In this document: piece after piece, positions 1-8,483 of the stretch
Layout: every line of letters begins with the position of its first letter
Numbering within the stretch: position 1 is the stretch's first letter
Assembly: GCA_947462925.1 (NCBI GenBank)
Contig: CANHQP010000005.1
Span: forward strand, 1 to 64,000
Direction of reading: 5' to 3'
From: Flavobacteriia bacterium
GTDB taxonomy: Bacteria; Bacteroidota; Bacteroidia; Flavobacteriales_D; Crocinitomicaceae
DNA length: 64,000 nt
The notes under the pieces: model-generated
Database searches by the model: none
Told to the model about the DNA's origin: nothing
Seen by the model: only the letters and a program-made list of their open reading frames with translations
Program-made: the position numbers and the translations under genes

Positions 1-431
1 CCATTGGGCAAAATTTCAAAATCAGAAACGCTTAATTTTTCAGATTGAAAAAGCACTTGCACGGCGCCGGGAGCCAAAACGACAACCTCGTTGAGCATTT
101 TGACTTTCATTTTAGTTAGGAAAACAGTTTTTCTAATTGTATCTCCCTCTGAAATTGATTTTGGTGGAAAAACAGCCAATGATTCAGAGTCGTAATAACC
201 ATGATCCATGGAAATAGTGAACTTTTCGGTAGAAAGCAATTTGACAAATATTTTGCCTGAAAAATTAGACTTCGCTTTAAAGGAAGAATCTTCCAATTGA
301 AAAAGTGCATTTACATTTGGAATATTTTCTTGCGTGTTTTTGTCTTTGCAATTTAACTCAAATACAAAACTCGTTTGTGCGTTTACTTTTACTACCAGCA
401 AAAGCAAAACAATGAATAGCCCTTTTTTCAT
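1..431 (-). CDS. Secreted hypothetical protein, 3' part outside the window
   Basis: The frame opens at an ATG at 429-431 and stays open to the window edge, giving about 143 residues without a stop. The first residues, MKKGLFIVLLLLVVKVNAQ, form a clear signal peptide. The mature part is rich in beta-strand-like sequence and contains MLNEVVVLAPGA, which resembles the LxEVVV segment that follows a carboxypeptidase-regulatory-like domain in many Bacteroidota envelope proteins. That resemblance is the only functional hint, and I do not recognise the family. The gene lies downstream of ilvE on the same strand, but a terminator separates them, so it is probably transcribed from its own promoter. It is exported and probably associated with the envelope. 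Confidence 0.7.
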   Translation of the reverse strand, partial: MKKGLFIVLLLLVVKVNAQTSFVFELNCKDKNTQENIPNVNALFQLEDSSFKAKSNFSGKIFVKLLSTEKFTISMDHGYYDSESLAVFPPKSISEGDTIRKTVFLTKMKVKMLNEVVVLAPGAVQVLFQSEKLSVSDFEILPN

Positions 432-476
432 AGTTTGTCAATTTCTAGAAAGATGCAAGTTTGAGCAAAATTCCAT

Positions 477-508
477 AAAAAAAGCTCCCAAAATGAATTG
501 GAAGCTTT
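477..508 (-). terminator. Rho-independent terminator behind ilvE
   Basis: AAAGCTCCCAA (481-491) pairs with TTGGAAGCTTT (498-508) with one mismatch. On the minus strand the stem is followed by seven T (477-483, partly in the stem). It sits about 20 bases beyond the ilvE stop codon and before the start of the next minus-strand gene. Confidence 0.75.
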
Positions 509-528
509 CAAAAAATAAATATTTTAAA

Positions 529-1599
529 TTAAGCTTTTAAAATCCAGCCAAAAGTATCTTCTACTTCACCCGATTTAATTGCATCCATGAAAGCACTTAC
601 TTTGTTTGAAAAAGTTCTTCCATCAATCGGCGGCAATTCTAAAATCTCATCTCTGTATCCAATTTTAGCAATGTGTGCAATTGTAGCGGCTGTTCCAGCA
701 CCAAAAGCTTCTGTCAAACTTCCGTCTTTGATTGCTCCAACCAGTTCTTTCACACTTACCTTGCGCTCTTCCACTTCAACACCCCAAGATTGGGCAAGTT
801 CAATTACACTGCGTTTAGTAATACCTCTCAAAATAGTATCACTGTCCTCAGAAGGCGTCACTAACTTGCCATTGATGACCAACATGATATTCATTGTACC
901 AGATTCCTCAATGTACTCATGTGTTTTTGCATCTGTCCACAACAATTGGTGGAAACCATTCATTTGTCCTTGTTTTGCAGGATACAAAGAAGCACCGTAA
1001 TTTCCAGCAGCTTTTGCCCTTCCTACTCCACCTTCAGCAGCTCTTGTGTAATGTTCTTCAATTTTCACGTTCACAGGCTCTGAATAATAAGCGCCTACAG
1101 GACAAGTAAAAATGATAAATTTATATGTTTCAGAAGGTCTAATTCCTACAAACTCGTCTGTTCCGAACATAAATGGACGAATATACAATGAATATCCAGG
1201 TCTATTTGGAATCCAATTACTATCAACTTCTACTAATTTACGCACACATTCCACGAATAAATCTTCAGGAACGATTGGCATACACATACGTTCACAAGAC
1301 TCATGAAAACGACGCGCATTCATTTCAGGACGAAAAATCAACACATCGCCAGTGGCAGATTTGTTTGCTTTCATTCCCTCAAAAATCGCTTGACCATAGT
1401 GAATTGCAGAAGTTGCAGGATGGAATGAAAAACTTCCAAACTCCATAATTTCTGCTTCTTGCCAAGCTCCATCTCTGTATTCCATCATCAACATGTGGTC
1501 AGAAAACACTTTACCAAAAGGCAAATTTTCCCAATCTACTTGACTGATTTTGGAATGTTGAGTTGGGGTCACTCTAATGTTTGTTTTTTCTTGTAACAT
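529..1599 (-). CDS. ilvE: Branched-chain amino acid aminotransferase
   Basis: A 356-residue class IV PLP aminotransferase that interconverts leucine, isoleucine and valine with their 2-oxo acids using glutamate/2-oxoglutarate in the cytoplasm. Visible family motifs are FEGMKANK near residue 73, the PLP lysine K196 in GRAKAAGNYG, EESGTMNIM, GITKRSV and the phosphate-binding EAFGAGTAATI. Length and order match the eukaryote-like BCAT type common in Bacteroidota. The ATG at 1599 is preceded by a TATATTCG -7-like element 18 bases upstream, which supports this start. It is divergent from recQ and ends at its own terminator, so it is probably a single-gene transcript. Confidence 0.95.
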   Translation of the reverse strand: MLQEKTNIRVTPTQHSKISQVDWENLPFGKVFSDHMLMMEYRDGAWQEAEIMEFGSFSFHPATSAIHYGQAIFEGMKANKSATGDVLIFRPEMNARRFHESCERMCMPIVPEDLFVECVRKLVEVDSNWIPNRPGYSLYIRPFMFGTDEFVGIRPSETYKFIIFTCPVGAYYSEPVNVKIEEHYTRAAEGGVGRAKAAGNYGASLYPAKQGQMNGFHQLLWTDAKTHEYIEESGTMNIMLVINGKLVTPSEDSDTILRGITKRSVIELAQSWGVEVEERKVSVKELVGAIKDGSLTEAFGAGTAATIAHIAKIGYRDEILELPPIDGRTFSNKVSAFMDAIKSGEVEDTFGWILKA

Positions 1600-1617
1600 A
1601 ATCTTTTTTTCGATGTG

Positions 1618-1625
1618 CGAATATA
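1618..1625 (-). promoter_or_regulatory. Predicted -7 element of ilvE
   Basis: TATATTCG on the minus strand, one mismatch to the Bacteroidota sigma-A -7 consensus TAnnTTTG, 18 bases before the ilvE ATG. Confidence 0.5.
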
Positions 1626-1680
1626 ATTGAATTATTTAGGGAATTCAAGTTTTTAGAGATATTCTCACTATTTATTTTGT

Positions 1681-1688
1681 TAATTTTG
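1681..1688 (+). promoter_or_regulatory. Predicted -7 element of recQ
   Basis: TAATTTTG matches TAnnTTTG exactly and lies 25 bases before the recQ TTG start codon. No in-frame ATG occurs between it and the conserved N-terminus of RecQ, so it supports the TTG start. Confidence 0.55.
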
Positions 1689-1713
1689 ACGAACGGTTAT
1701 AATCTGCACAACT

Positions 1714-3597
1714 TTGGAGCAAAGTAGAAATATTTTAAAAAAATACTGGGGATTTGATCTTTTTCGTCCAATGCAAGAAGACATTGTCGATTCTGTGATT
1801 TACGGAAAAGATACTTTGGCACTTCTTCCAACTGGCGGAGGGAAATCAATCTGCTTCCAAGTACCCGGAATTGCGCGTGAAGGAATCACAATTGTTGTTT
1901 CTCCATTGATCGCTTTGATGCAAGACCAAGTAGAACAACTTCAAAAAAGAGGCATCCGCGCCAAAGCAATTACCAGCGGAATGTCGTACCGAGAAATTGA
2001 TATTACACTAGACAATGCCCGTTTTGGTGGATTGGATTTTCTTTATACTTCTCCGGAAAGATTGCAAACTCCGCTTTTCATCGAAAGATTCAAGCGAATG
2101 AATGTTGGATTAATTGTGGTTGATGAAGCACATTGTATTTCTGAATGGGGCCATGATTTTCGTCCTCCTTATAGACAAATCAGTGAACTGCGAAATTACC
2201 AACCAGCTGTGCCAATTATCGCATTAACGGCAACCGCTACGCAGGAAGTAAAAGAAGATATTATTGCGCAATTGAACCTTAAAAATCCTACAATTTTTGA
2301 AGGCCCTTTTTTAAGACCAAATTTGAGCTACGAGATTTATCCGGTCGATAACAAAGTAAATTCAATTCTTAAATTGGTCAAACAGTTTGAAGGAAGCAGC
2401 GGAATCATATATTGTCAAAAAAGAAAAAGCGTTAAAGAAGTTGCCAATTGGCTAATAAGCGAGGGAAATAGAGTTGGAATCTACCATGGTGGAATGGATG
2501 CCAAAAGTAGATCTGCGATGATGAGCGCTTGGTTGAAAGGAGATTTACCGATTATGGTTGCCACGAATGCCTTTGGTATGGGAATTGACAAACCAAATGT
2601 TCGTTACGTAATCCACTATGAATTTCCAAACAACATTGAAGCGTATTTCCAAGAAGCGGGTCGCGCGGGCCGTGACGGAATGGAATCTAGAACATTTGTA
2701 TTTTACGAAACAAGAGATTTAGAAGAAACAACTTTGCAAATCGACAAACAATTTCCTCCTATTGAAACTGTGAAGAACACCTACAGTTCACTTTGTAATT
2801 ATTTGAAATTGGCAGTCGGTTCGGGTGAAGGAGAAACGTATCCCATCAACTTAAAAACATTGACAGATAACTTCAAATTGGATTTGATTGAAACTTATCA
2901 ATCTTTGAAAATATTGGAAATGAACGGTGATTTACAATTCACTGAAAGTGTTTTTCATCCCACAAAAATTAAATTTTCAGTCGGAAATACTGTTTTGTAC
3001 AGTTTCCAAATTAAATATGAAAACACAGCGAATTTGATCACATTGATTTCAAGAAGTTATCCTGGGATTTTTGACCAATATTTTGAACTTCATGAAGTAG
3101 AATTTTGTAAGCGATTGAATATTTCTCCTGTAGAATTAGAAAAACAATTGAAATTCTTGGAGCAAAATGGAATTTTAGATATCAATTGGAAAACAGATTT
3201 GCCTTTGGTGACATTTTTAACAGAAAGAGTTCCTGATCAAAATTTTAGATTGGTTGAGTCTGTTTACCACAACCGCAAAGACTTGGCTGAAAAACGTTGG
3301 TTCAAAATGCGTGAACTTCTAACACTTCCTGTTTGTCGTTCCCAATACATCATTCAATATTTCGGACAAGATTCACAACCTTGCGGAAAATGCGACCATT
3401 GCCGATCTCTCAAAAGAGAAGATTATACACAAGAAGAAATTGGCGAGTTATTGCTGGAAAAACTTCACGAACCACATTCCTTAGAAGAAATCAAAGCTGA
3501 ATATTTGCATATCAAACAAGATCAAATCATTCGCGTACTCAACTGGCTGATGCAAGAAGAACGGATTTTTTATAAGGATGGGAAATACAGTTGGTGA
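1714..3597 (+). CDS. recQ: ATP-dependent DNA helicase RecQ
   Basis: A 627-residue superfamily 2 helicase that unwinds DNA 3'-5' in recombination and repair. In order: Walker A LLPTGGGKS (about residue 36-44), the DEAH box VVDEAHCISEWGHDFRP, helicase motif VI EAGRAGRDG, and a RecQ zinc-binding C4 set (the Cys of LPVCRSQ, then CGKCDHC). After the winged-helix region the protein ends without a recognisable HRDC domain, so this is a short form. The start is a TTG: an in-frame stop occurs at 1687, no ATG is available, and the reading QSRNILKKYWGFDLFRPMQ aligns with the usual RecQ N-terminus. It converges on the ABC exporter gene across a repeat array. Confidence 0.95.
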   Translation: MEQSRNILKKYWGFDLFRPMQEDIVDSVIYGKDTLALLPTGGGKSICFQVPGIAREGITIVVSPLIALMQDQVEQLQKRGIRAKAITSGMSYREIDITLDNARFGGLDFLYTSPERLQTPLFIERFKRMNVGLIVVDEAHCISEWGHDFRPPYRQISELRNYQPAVPIIALTATATQEVKEDIIAQLNLKNPTIFEGPFLRPNLSYEIYPVDNKVNSILKLVKQFEGSSGIIYCQKRKSVKEVANWLISEGNRVGIYHGGMDAKSRSAMMSAWLKGDLPIMVATNAFGMGIDKPNVRYVIHYEFPNNIEAYFQEAGRAGRDGMESRTFVFYETRDLEETTLQIDKQFPPIETVKNTYSSLCNYLKLAVGSGEGETYPINLKTLTDNFKLDLIETYQSLKILEMNGDLQFTESVFHPTKIKFSVGNTVLYSFQIKYENTANLITLISRSYPGIFDQYFELHEVEFCKRLNISPVELEKQLKFLEQNGILDINWKTDLPLVTFLTERVPDQNFRLVESVYHNRKDLAEKRWFKMRELLTLPVCRSQYIIQYFGQDSQPCGKCDHCRSLKREDYTQEEIGELLLEKLHEPHSLEEIKAEYLHIKQDQIIRVLNWLMQEERIFYKDGKYSW

Positions 3598-3602
3598 AAA
3601 TC

Positions 3603-4174
3603 AGACGGAGAATGTAAACGAGAATGAGGAAAGATATTAATTACATCATTCTCACTCTGAAAAGTAGACAGAGATTGTGAATGAGAATGAGGAAAGATCT
3701 CAATTACTTCATTTTCACTCTGCTTCTCACCCTGTTAAGCAGACAGAGATTGTAAATGAGAATGAGGAAAGATATCAATTACATCATTTTCACTCTGAAA
3801 AGTAGACAGAGAATGTGAATGAGAATGAAGAAAGATATTAATCACCTCATTTTCATTCTGCTTCTCACTCTGTTGAGCAGACAGAGATTGTGAATGAGAA
3901 TGACGAAAGATCTCAATTACTTCATTTTCACTCTGCTTCTCACTCTGTTAAGCAGACAGAGAATGTGAATGAGAATGAGGAAAAATTTTAATTACATCAT
4001 TCTCACTCTGCTTCTCACTCTGTTGAGCAGACAGAGAATGTGAATGAGAATGAGGAAAAATTTTAATTAAATCATTCTCGCTCTGCTTCTCACTCTGTAA
4101 AGTAGACAGAGAATGTGAATGAGAATGAGGAAAGATATTAATTACATCATTTTCATTCTGCTTCTCACTCTGTT
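3603..4174. repeat. Eight-unit tandem array of imperfect palindromes
   Basis: Eight head-to-tail units begin with AGAC at 3603, 3666, 3741, 3804, 3879, 3954, 4029 and 4104. Units 1 and 3 are 63 bp; units 2 and 4-7 are 75 bp; unit 8 is of the long type but fades out at 4174. The short type lacks 12 bases of the 3' arm (CTTCTCACTCTG). Each unit has a purine-rich 5' arm containing GTGAATGAGAATGAGGAAA, a variable AT-rich centre (GATATTAATTAC, GATCTCAATTAC or AATTTTAATTAC) and a pyrimidine-rich 3' arm containing TCATTTTCATTCTG, so the arms can pair. All frames carry stops, so it is noncoding. It fills the gap between the recQ stop and the ABC exporter stop. Confidence 0.95.
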
Positions 4175-4177
4175 AAT

Positions 4178-5923
4178 TTAATTCTCACCTACTTGCTGTC
4201 TCCACATTGCGTAATACAATCCTTTTTGCTCGACCAAATCGTCGTGTTTTCCTGATTCGATGATTTTTCCTTTTTCCAAAACGTAAATTGTATCGGCGTA
4301 CATAATTGTCGACAAACGATGTGCAATCAAAATAGTTAAGTGATTTTTTGAATCTGAAACTTCTCTGATAGTATGCGAGATTTCCATTTCTGTCAATGAA
4401 TCCAAAGCACTTGTCGCTTCGTCAAAGACCAATAAACGGGGATTTCTGATCAATGCTCTTGCGATAGACAAACGTTGTTTCTCTCCTCCGGATATCTTGA
4501 TTCCTCCTTCTCCAATAACCGTGTCAATGCCATTTTCAGCTCTAGCAACTAATCCTTGACAAGCTGCTTTCTCCAACGCAACCATGATTTCTTCGTCAGT
4601 GGCATCTGGTTTTACAAACAACAAGTTTTCTTTGATCGTTCCTGAAAACAGCTGTGATTCTTGCGTTACGAATCCTAATTGATGACGCAATTCATTTTTG
4701 TCAATTTGATTGTGTGGAACGTCATTGTAAATCACTTCTCCTTCATTGGGTTGATACAAACCGACCAACAATTTAACTAACGTTGTTTTTCCGCTTCCAC
4801 TTGGACCGACGAATGCAATTGTTTTCCCAGTTGCAGTTTCAAAATTGACGTCAATTAAAGATGCTTGCGTGGCACTTTTGTGTTTAAAACCAACATTTTT
4901 AAATGCCACTTTTTGAATTCCACCCATAGGAGTTGGAGTTGCTGATTGTGGTTCAACTTCTGTTTTCAACAAGTCTTCAAAATTTTGCAACGACACTTCG
5001 CCTTCACGGTAAAGTTGAATGATATTCCCAAGTTCTTGCAGGGGATTAAAAATCGCAAATGAGAAGAAAAACAAAGTAAAATATTGACCTAACGTGATTC
5101 TATCATCGAACACTAAATACATCAATAAAATAATCAATGAATTTCGCAACAAGTTGATAATCGTTCCTTGCACAAAACTCAATGAACGAATGAATTTGAC
5201 TTTCTTCAATTCAAGTTTCAAGATTTTGTTGGTTGTGGTATTCAAACGTTCTATTTCTTGATCCGCCAAACCTAAACTTTTCACCAATTCAATGTTTCTC
5301 AAAGATTCAGTAGTTGATCCAGCCAAAGCAGTTGTCTCGCCAACAATTACTTTTTGTATGACTTTGATTTTTTTCCCTAAAATAAAACTGATTCCTCCAA
5401 TGATTGGAATTGTCAACAAATAAACTGGTGCAATCAACCAGTAAATTCTAAATGAATAAACTGAAACGAAAACGATAGATACCAAACTTGTAAAGATGAT
5501 ACCAATAAAAGCAGCAATTAACCTTTCGGAATCTTGTCTTGTTTTTTGAAGTTTTCCCAATGTTTCTCCACTTCGTTGGTCTTCGAAAACTTGGTAAGGC
5601 AAAGCCAATGAATGCGTGATTCCTTTTTTGTAAATATCAGCACCTACGCGTTGTGTAACCACATTGGTGAAATAATCTTGAAAATTCTTGGCAATTCTTG
5701 AAATCATTGCAACGCTAATTGCAACGCCGACCCAATACATTACTCCCCAGATAAATCCTGAGAAATTATTTTTGTAATTTGCAACTTTGCTTCCATAATC
5801 ATCGACTATGTGACGAATAACCACACTGTCCATCAATGAAAAAACTTGATTTATAGTTGCTAAAATCAGTGCAAGGAAGATGTATTTTTTGTAATTCTTA
5901 AGGTAACTTAATAAAATGCGCAT
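4178..5923 (-). CDS. ABC exporter with fused permease and ATPase
   Basis: About 581 residues of type I ABC exporter (MsbA/lipid or drug half-transporter class): an N-terminal membrane domain with six predicted helices, then a nucleotide-binding domain with Walker A GPSGSGKTT, Q-loop LGFVTQESQLF, signature ISGGEKQRLSIARAL, Walker B LLVFDEATSALD and the switch histidine in LIAHRLST. The substrate cannot be read from sequence. I prefer the ATG at 5923 (MRILLSYLKNYKKYIFLAL) over an earlier start at 5965, because the extra residues do not look like family sequence. The gene stands alone; its stop lies four bases past the repeat array. Confidence 0.9.
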   Translation of the reverse strand: MRILLSYLKNYKKYIFLALILATINQVFSLMDSVVIRHIVDDYGSKVANYKNNFSGFIWGVMYWVGVAISVAMISRIAKNFQDYFTNVVTQRVGADIYKKGITHSLALPYQVFEDQRSGETLGKLQKTRQDSERLIAAFIGIIFTSLVSIVFVSVYSFRIYWLIAPVYLLTIPIIGGISFILGKKIKVIQKVIVGETTALAGSTTESLRNIELVKSLGLADQEIERLNTTTNKILKLELKKVKFIRSLSFVQGTIINLLRNSLIILLMYLVFDDRITLGQYFTLFFFSFAIFNPLQELGNIIQLYREGEVSLQNFEDLLKTEVEPQSATPTPMGGIQKVAFKNVGFKHKSATQASLIDVNFETATGKTIAFVGPSGSGKTTLVKLLVGLYQPNEGEVIYNDVPHNQIDKNELRHQLGFVTQESQLFSGTIKENLLFVKPDATDEEIMVALEKAACQGLVARAENGIDTVIGEGGIKISGGEKQRLSIARALIRNPRLLVFDEATSALDSLTEMEISHTIREVSDSKNHLTILIAHRLSTIMYADTIYVLEKGKIIESGKHDDLVEQKGLYYAMWRQQVGEN

Positions 5924-6051
5924 TTGTAAAATTTTGAAAATAAAACTGTAAATTTCGAAGGTCAAAATTATCGTTTTTAATCGGAACTAATATCCTGATT
6001 TAGATAATTAATAGAATAAAACCAAAAGAATTTCGGAATCAAGTCTTACAT

Positions 6052-6408
6052 TTATTCGAAAAACCACTTTCCACCTTCAAAAATAAAATTCGATTTTTCA
6101 TGATGTTCATGAATTTTACCAATTTTATCCTGGTAGTAAGCTTTGAATTCAACAAAATTTTCACTTGAAAAAAGGACCTCCAATTTCAGCCATTTGCTCT
6201 CTTTCGCCCATTTTTCAATGTCTTTTCGTCGGTATAATTTGCGTGTTGAAGGATGTGTCGTCTCGATTAAATAATCGATTTTCTGGTGCACATAAGCTGA
6301 ATACCGTGAACGCATCAATTGTTCGGCACTCGTCGCAGTCGCTTTTCCGAGCAATAAAGGTTCGCAACATTTTTCGAAAGATTCGCTATTTCCGCAACTG
6401 CAATTCAT
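6052..6408 (-). CDS. YchJ-like SEC-C motif protein
   Basis: A protein of about 118 residues starting MNCSCGNSESFEKCCEP, a zinc-binding SEC-C motif, followed by the YchJ-type segment TSAEQLMRSRYSAYVHQKIDYL and an NTF2-like fold ending in GGKWFFE. Members of this UPF0225 family are small cytoplasmic proteins of unknown function. The start at 6408 is chosen because its ATG overlaps the TGA of the upstream flavoprotein gene (ATGA at 6405-6408), the usual sign of translational coupling, and because the SEC-C motif begins there. A longer frame exists to 6456 but adds 16 atypical residues. Confidence 0.85.
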   Translation of the reverse strand: MNCSCGNSESFEKCCEPLLLGKATATSAEQLMRSRYSAYVHQKIDYLIETTHPSTRKLYRRKDIEKWAKESKWLKLEVLFSSENFVEFKAYYQDKIGKIHEHHEKSNFIFEGGKWFFE

Positions 6409-7640
6409 GATTCTAAATTTCCTATTGATTTTCCAGCAATCCAACCTGTTGTCCATGCTGCTTGAAAATTAAAGCCACCTGTCACGCCGTCTATATCTAA
6501 AATTTCACCAGCAAAATGCAGTCCTTTTACATCTCTATGTTCCATTGTTTTGAAATCGATTTGATCCAAAGCAACACCTCCTGCGGTGACAAATTCTTCT
6601 TTAAAAGTCGTTTTTCCAGAAACTTCATAACGGTCGTTCAACAGCGTATTGATCAATTTATTGGCGTTTTTCTTACCGATTTCTTTCCATCGCAATTCGG
6701 GATTAATGCTGGATTTCTCCAACAAATAATTCCACAATCTATTAGGAAATACAAACGGATTCAAATTTCCAATCATTTTAGCACCGTGCAATGCAATTGT
6801 TTGATCAAAATCTTTCCTCAATTGGTCTTCTTTCACTTCCCCCAACCAATTGACCAAAACCGCAAAATTGTAAGTCTTTTCCGCTAAAATCCTAGCGCCC
6901 CAAGCCGACAATTTCAAAATCGCAGGTCCACTCATGCCCCAATGTGTAATTAATAAAGGTCCTTGAGCCAATAATTTCGTTGATTCAACTTTGACAACAG
7001 CATTTTCAACCACAATTCCCATCAAACTTTTAATCGGTTCATTGGGCATATTGAAAGTAAAAAGAGATGGCAAAGGATCGATGATTTTGCACCCCAATTT
7101 CTCCAACCAATCTAGGCCGCTGCGTTTGGGTGTTCCGCCGGTAGCAATGATAATCTTATCAGCAAAAATAGTTTGTTCGCCCAATTTCATGGAGAAAGTT
7201 CCATTGTCCAATTGCCTAATCTCAGCAAGCGGAGATTGAATTTTGACATGAACGCCTAATTTGCTTGCTTCATTTTCGAAGCAATCTATAATCGTTTGTG
7301 AATCATCTGATTTGGGAAAAATGCAATTATCTGGCAAAGTCACCAAAGGAACATTTCTTTCTGCGAACCAATCAACTGTCGATTGAGCGTTAAATATTTC
7401 AAAAGCTTTTCTCAATTGATTTTCGCCACGCGGATAAAATTTTGAAAGTGTGCGATTATCGAAACAAGCGTGTGTCACATTGCATCTTCCACCACCAGAA
7501 ACTTTGACTTTCGCCAACACTTTCGCTGATTTCTCGTAAATCGTAACTTCAGCATCTGGAAAATGATTTTTGGCTGACAAAGCGCTGAAAAATCCAGCAG
7601 CTCCACCTCCAATAATTGCAACGCGCAAATTTTGTTTCAT
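6405..7640 (-). CDS. HI0933/BaiN-family flavoprotein, NAD(P)/FAD-dependent oxidoreductase
   Basis: A 411-residue flavoprotein with the FAD Rossmann motif VAIIGGGAAGFFSALSA at the N-terminus, VSGGGRCNVTH, the second dinucleotide motif IIATGGTPKRSG, and a C-terminal FAD-binding segment GLHFAGEILDIDGVTGGFN. This is the YhiN/HI0933 family, whose BaiN member reduces bile acid intermediates; the natural substrate of most members, this one included, is unknown. It is the first gene of a two-gene unit with the SEC-C protein. The ATG is preceded by TAATTTCG with only CACC between, so the mRNA may be leaderless. Confidence 0.9.
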   Translation of the reverse strand: MKQNLRVAIIGGGAAGFFSALSAKNHFPDAEVTIYEKSAKVLAKVKVSGGGRCNVTHACFDNRTLSKFYPRGENQLRKAFEIFNAQSTVDWFAERNVPLVTLPDNCIFPKSDDSQTIIDCFENEASKLGVHVKIQSPLAEIRQLDNGTFSMKLGEQTIFADKIIIATGGTPKRSGLDWLEKLGCKIIDPLPSLFTFNMPNEPIKSLMGIVVENAVVKVESTKLLAQGPLLITHWGMSGPAILKLSAWGARILAEKTYNFAVLVNWLGEVKEDQLRKDFDQTIALHGAKMIGNLNPFVFPNRLWNYLLEKSSINPELRWKEIGKKNANKLINTLLNDRYEVSGKTTFKEEFVTAGGVALDQIDFKTMEHRDVKGLHFAGEILDIDGVTGGFNFQAAWTTGWIAGKSIGNLES

Positions 7641-7644
7641 GGTG

Positions 7645-7652
7645 CGAAATTA
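7645..7652 (-). promoter_or_regulatory. Predicted -7 element of the flavoprotein gene
   Basis: TAATTTCG on the minus strand, one mismatch to TAnnTTTG, followed by CACC and the ATG. The four-base gap is the same as at marR, comB, pcm and two other genes in this window. Confidence 0.5.
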
Positions 7653-7710
7653 CGGTTTTTTAAAAGTATTTTTTGGAAATAGAAAATCAATTTTGGCTTT
7701 CCGAATTTTT

Positions 7711-7740
7711 CAAAAAAAAAGGGCTTTCCGAAGAAAGCCC
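7711..7740 (-). terminator. Strong terminator with UUCG tetraloop
   Basis: On the minus strand GGGCTTTC-TTCG-GAAAGCCC (7721-7740) is followed by nine T (7712-7720). The perfect 8-bp stem closed by a UUCG loop is a textbook intrinsic terminator. It lies 173 bases beyond the stop of the methyltransferase gene on the same strand and before the flavoprotein gene. Confidence 0.9.
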
Positions 7741-7913
7741 TAATTCATTAATTAACCTGTAGATGTTAATAATATTGATCCGTTCTCTATGTAACGAGAG
7801 ATGCTTTAAAAAGTTTCACTTTTTACCGTACGATTTTTAAAATAAATTTCAATCAACTCAAAAATAAGGTTTTAAAAGTTCTAATTTAAGGTAAAACTTT
7901 ACTCTTACTTAAA
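7741..7913 (-). other. Long 3' UTR or possible small RNA ahead of the terminator
   Basis: These 173 bases between the methyltransferase stop and the UUCG terminator hold no ORF. A small hairpin TCTCT-ATGTAACG-AGAGA sits at 7784-7801. It could be an unusually long 3' UTR or an independently transcribed small RNA; I see no clear TAnnTTTG element to decide. Confidence 0.3.
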
Positions 7914-8483
7914 CTAATGCATGAATTGAATGAACACCTCCGAACCTGCTCTTGCAGGAATAGAATTGTAGCATGGTGAGATTTCAATCTTTTTAAAATA
8001 AGGTGAAAAAGTATTTTGGTATTCTTCAATATTTCCACCAAACGGTGGTCCAGATTCGAAATCACGGTTGAAAAGTAGACCGACCAACTTCCCTCCTTTT
8101 TTCAAAATGCGATTCACTTGCGCTGCATAATTTTCCCGCTGATTTGGATTGATTGCACAAAACAACGTTTGCTCAATAATTAAATCATATTCACCTTCGA
8201 TTTCAAAAAAATCAGCTTGCAAAATATGCTCTGAAGGAAATGTAGGGCAATTAATTTTCAATTGTTCCAGCGCTTCGTTCACAAAATCCAAAACATATAC
8301 ATTTTTGAACCCCAATTCATGCGCATAAATCGCCTCATAACCAAAACCGCAACCTGGAATCAAGATTTTGATTTTCTTGTCTGTCAATTGATCTAAATAC
8401 GCTTTTATAGGCGTTGAAACGTCGCCGATGTTCCATCCGGTTTGAGATTGTTCGTAACGCGATTGCCAAAATTGTTGTTCCAT
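7914..8483 (-). CDS. TPMT-family SAM-dependent methyltransferase
   Basis: A 189-residue class I methyltransferase of the thiopurine S-methyltransferase type. The N-terminus MEQQFWQSRYEQSQTGWNIG and the SAM-binding motif I LIPGCGFGYEAIYAHELG (about residues 41-58) are characteristic, followed by VYVLDFVNEAL and the late motif DLIIEQTLFCAINP. Bacterial members act on small sulfur, selenium or tellurium compounds; the true substrate here is not known. The gene appears monocistronic, ending upstream of the UUCG terminator. Confidence 0.85.
   Translation of the reverse strand: MEQQFWQSRYEQSQTGWNIGDVSTPIKAYLDQLTDKKIKILIPGCGFGYEAIYAHELGFKNVYVLDFVNEALEQLKINCPTFPSEHILQADFFEIEGEYDLIIEQTLFCAINPNQRENYAAQVNRILKKGGKLVGLLFNRDFESGPPFGGNIEEYQNTFSPYFKKIEISPCYNSIPARAGSEVFIQFMH

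Noticed and set aside
587-1000. Plus-strand ORF opposite ilvE
   Set aside because: Shadow frame of the highly conserved ilvE gene; product without any recognisable feature.
3603-4174. Tandem array taken as a CRISPR
   Set aside because: Units are contiguous without unique spacers, arms are self-complementary, and no cas gene is present.
6165-7239. Plus-strand ORFs opposite the SEC-C and flavoprotein genes
   Set aside because: Shadow frames with atypical composition; both genes on the minus strand match known families and are coupled by ATGA.
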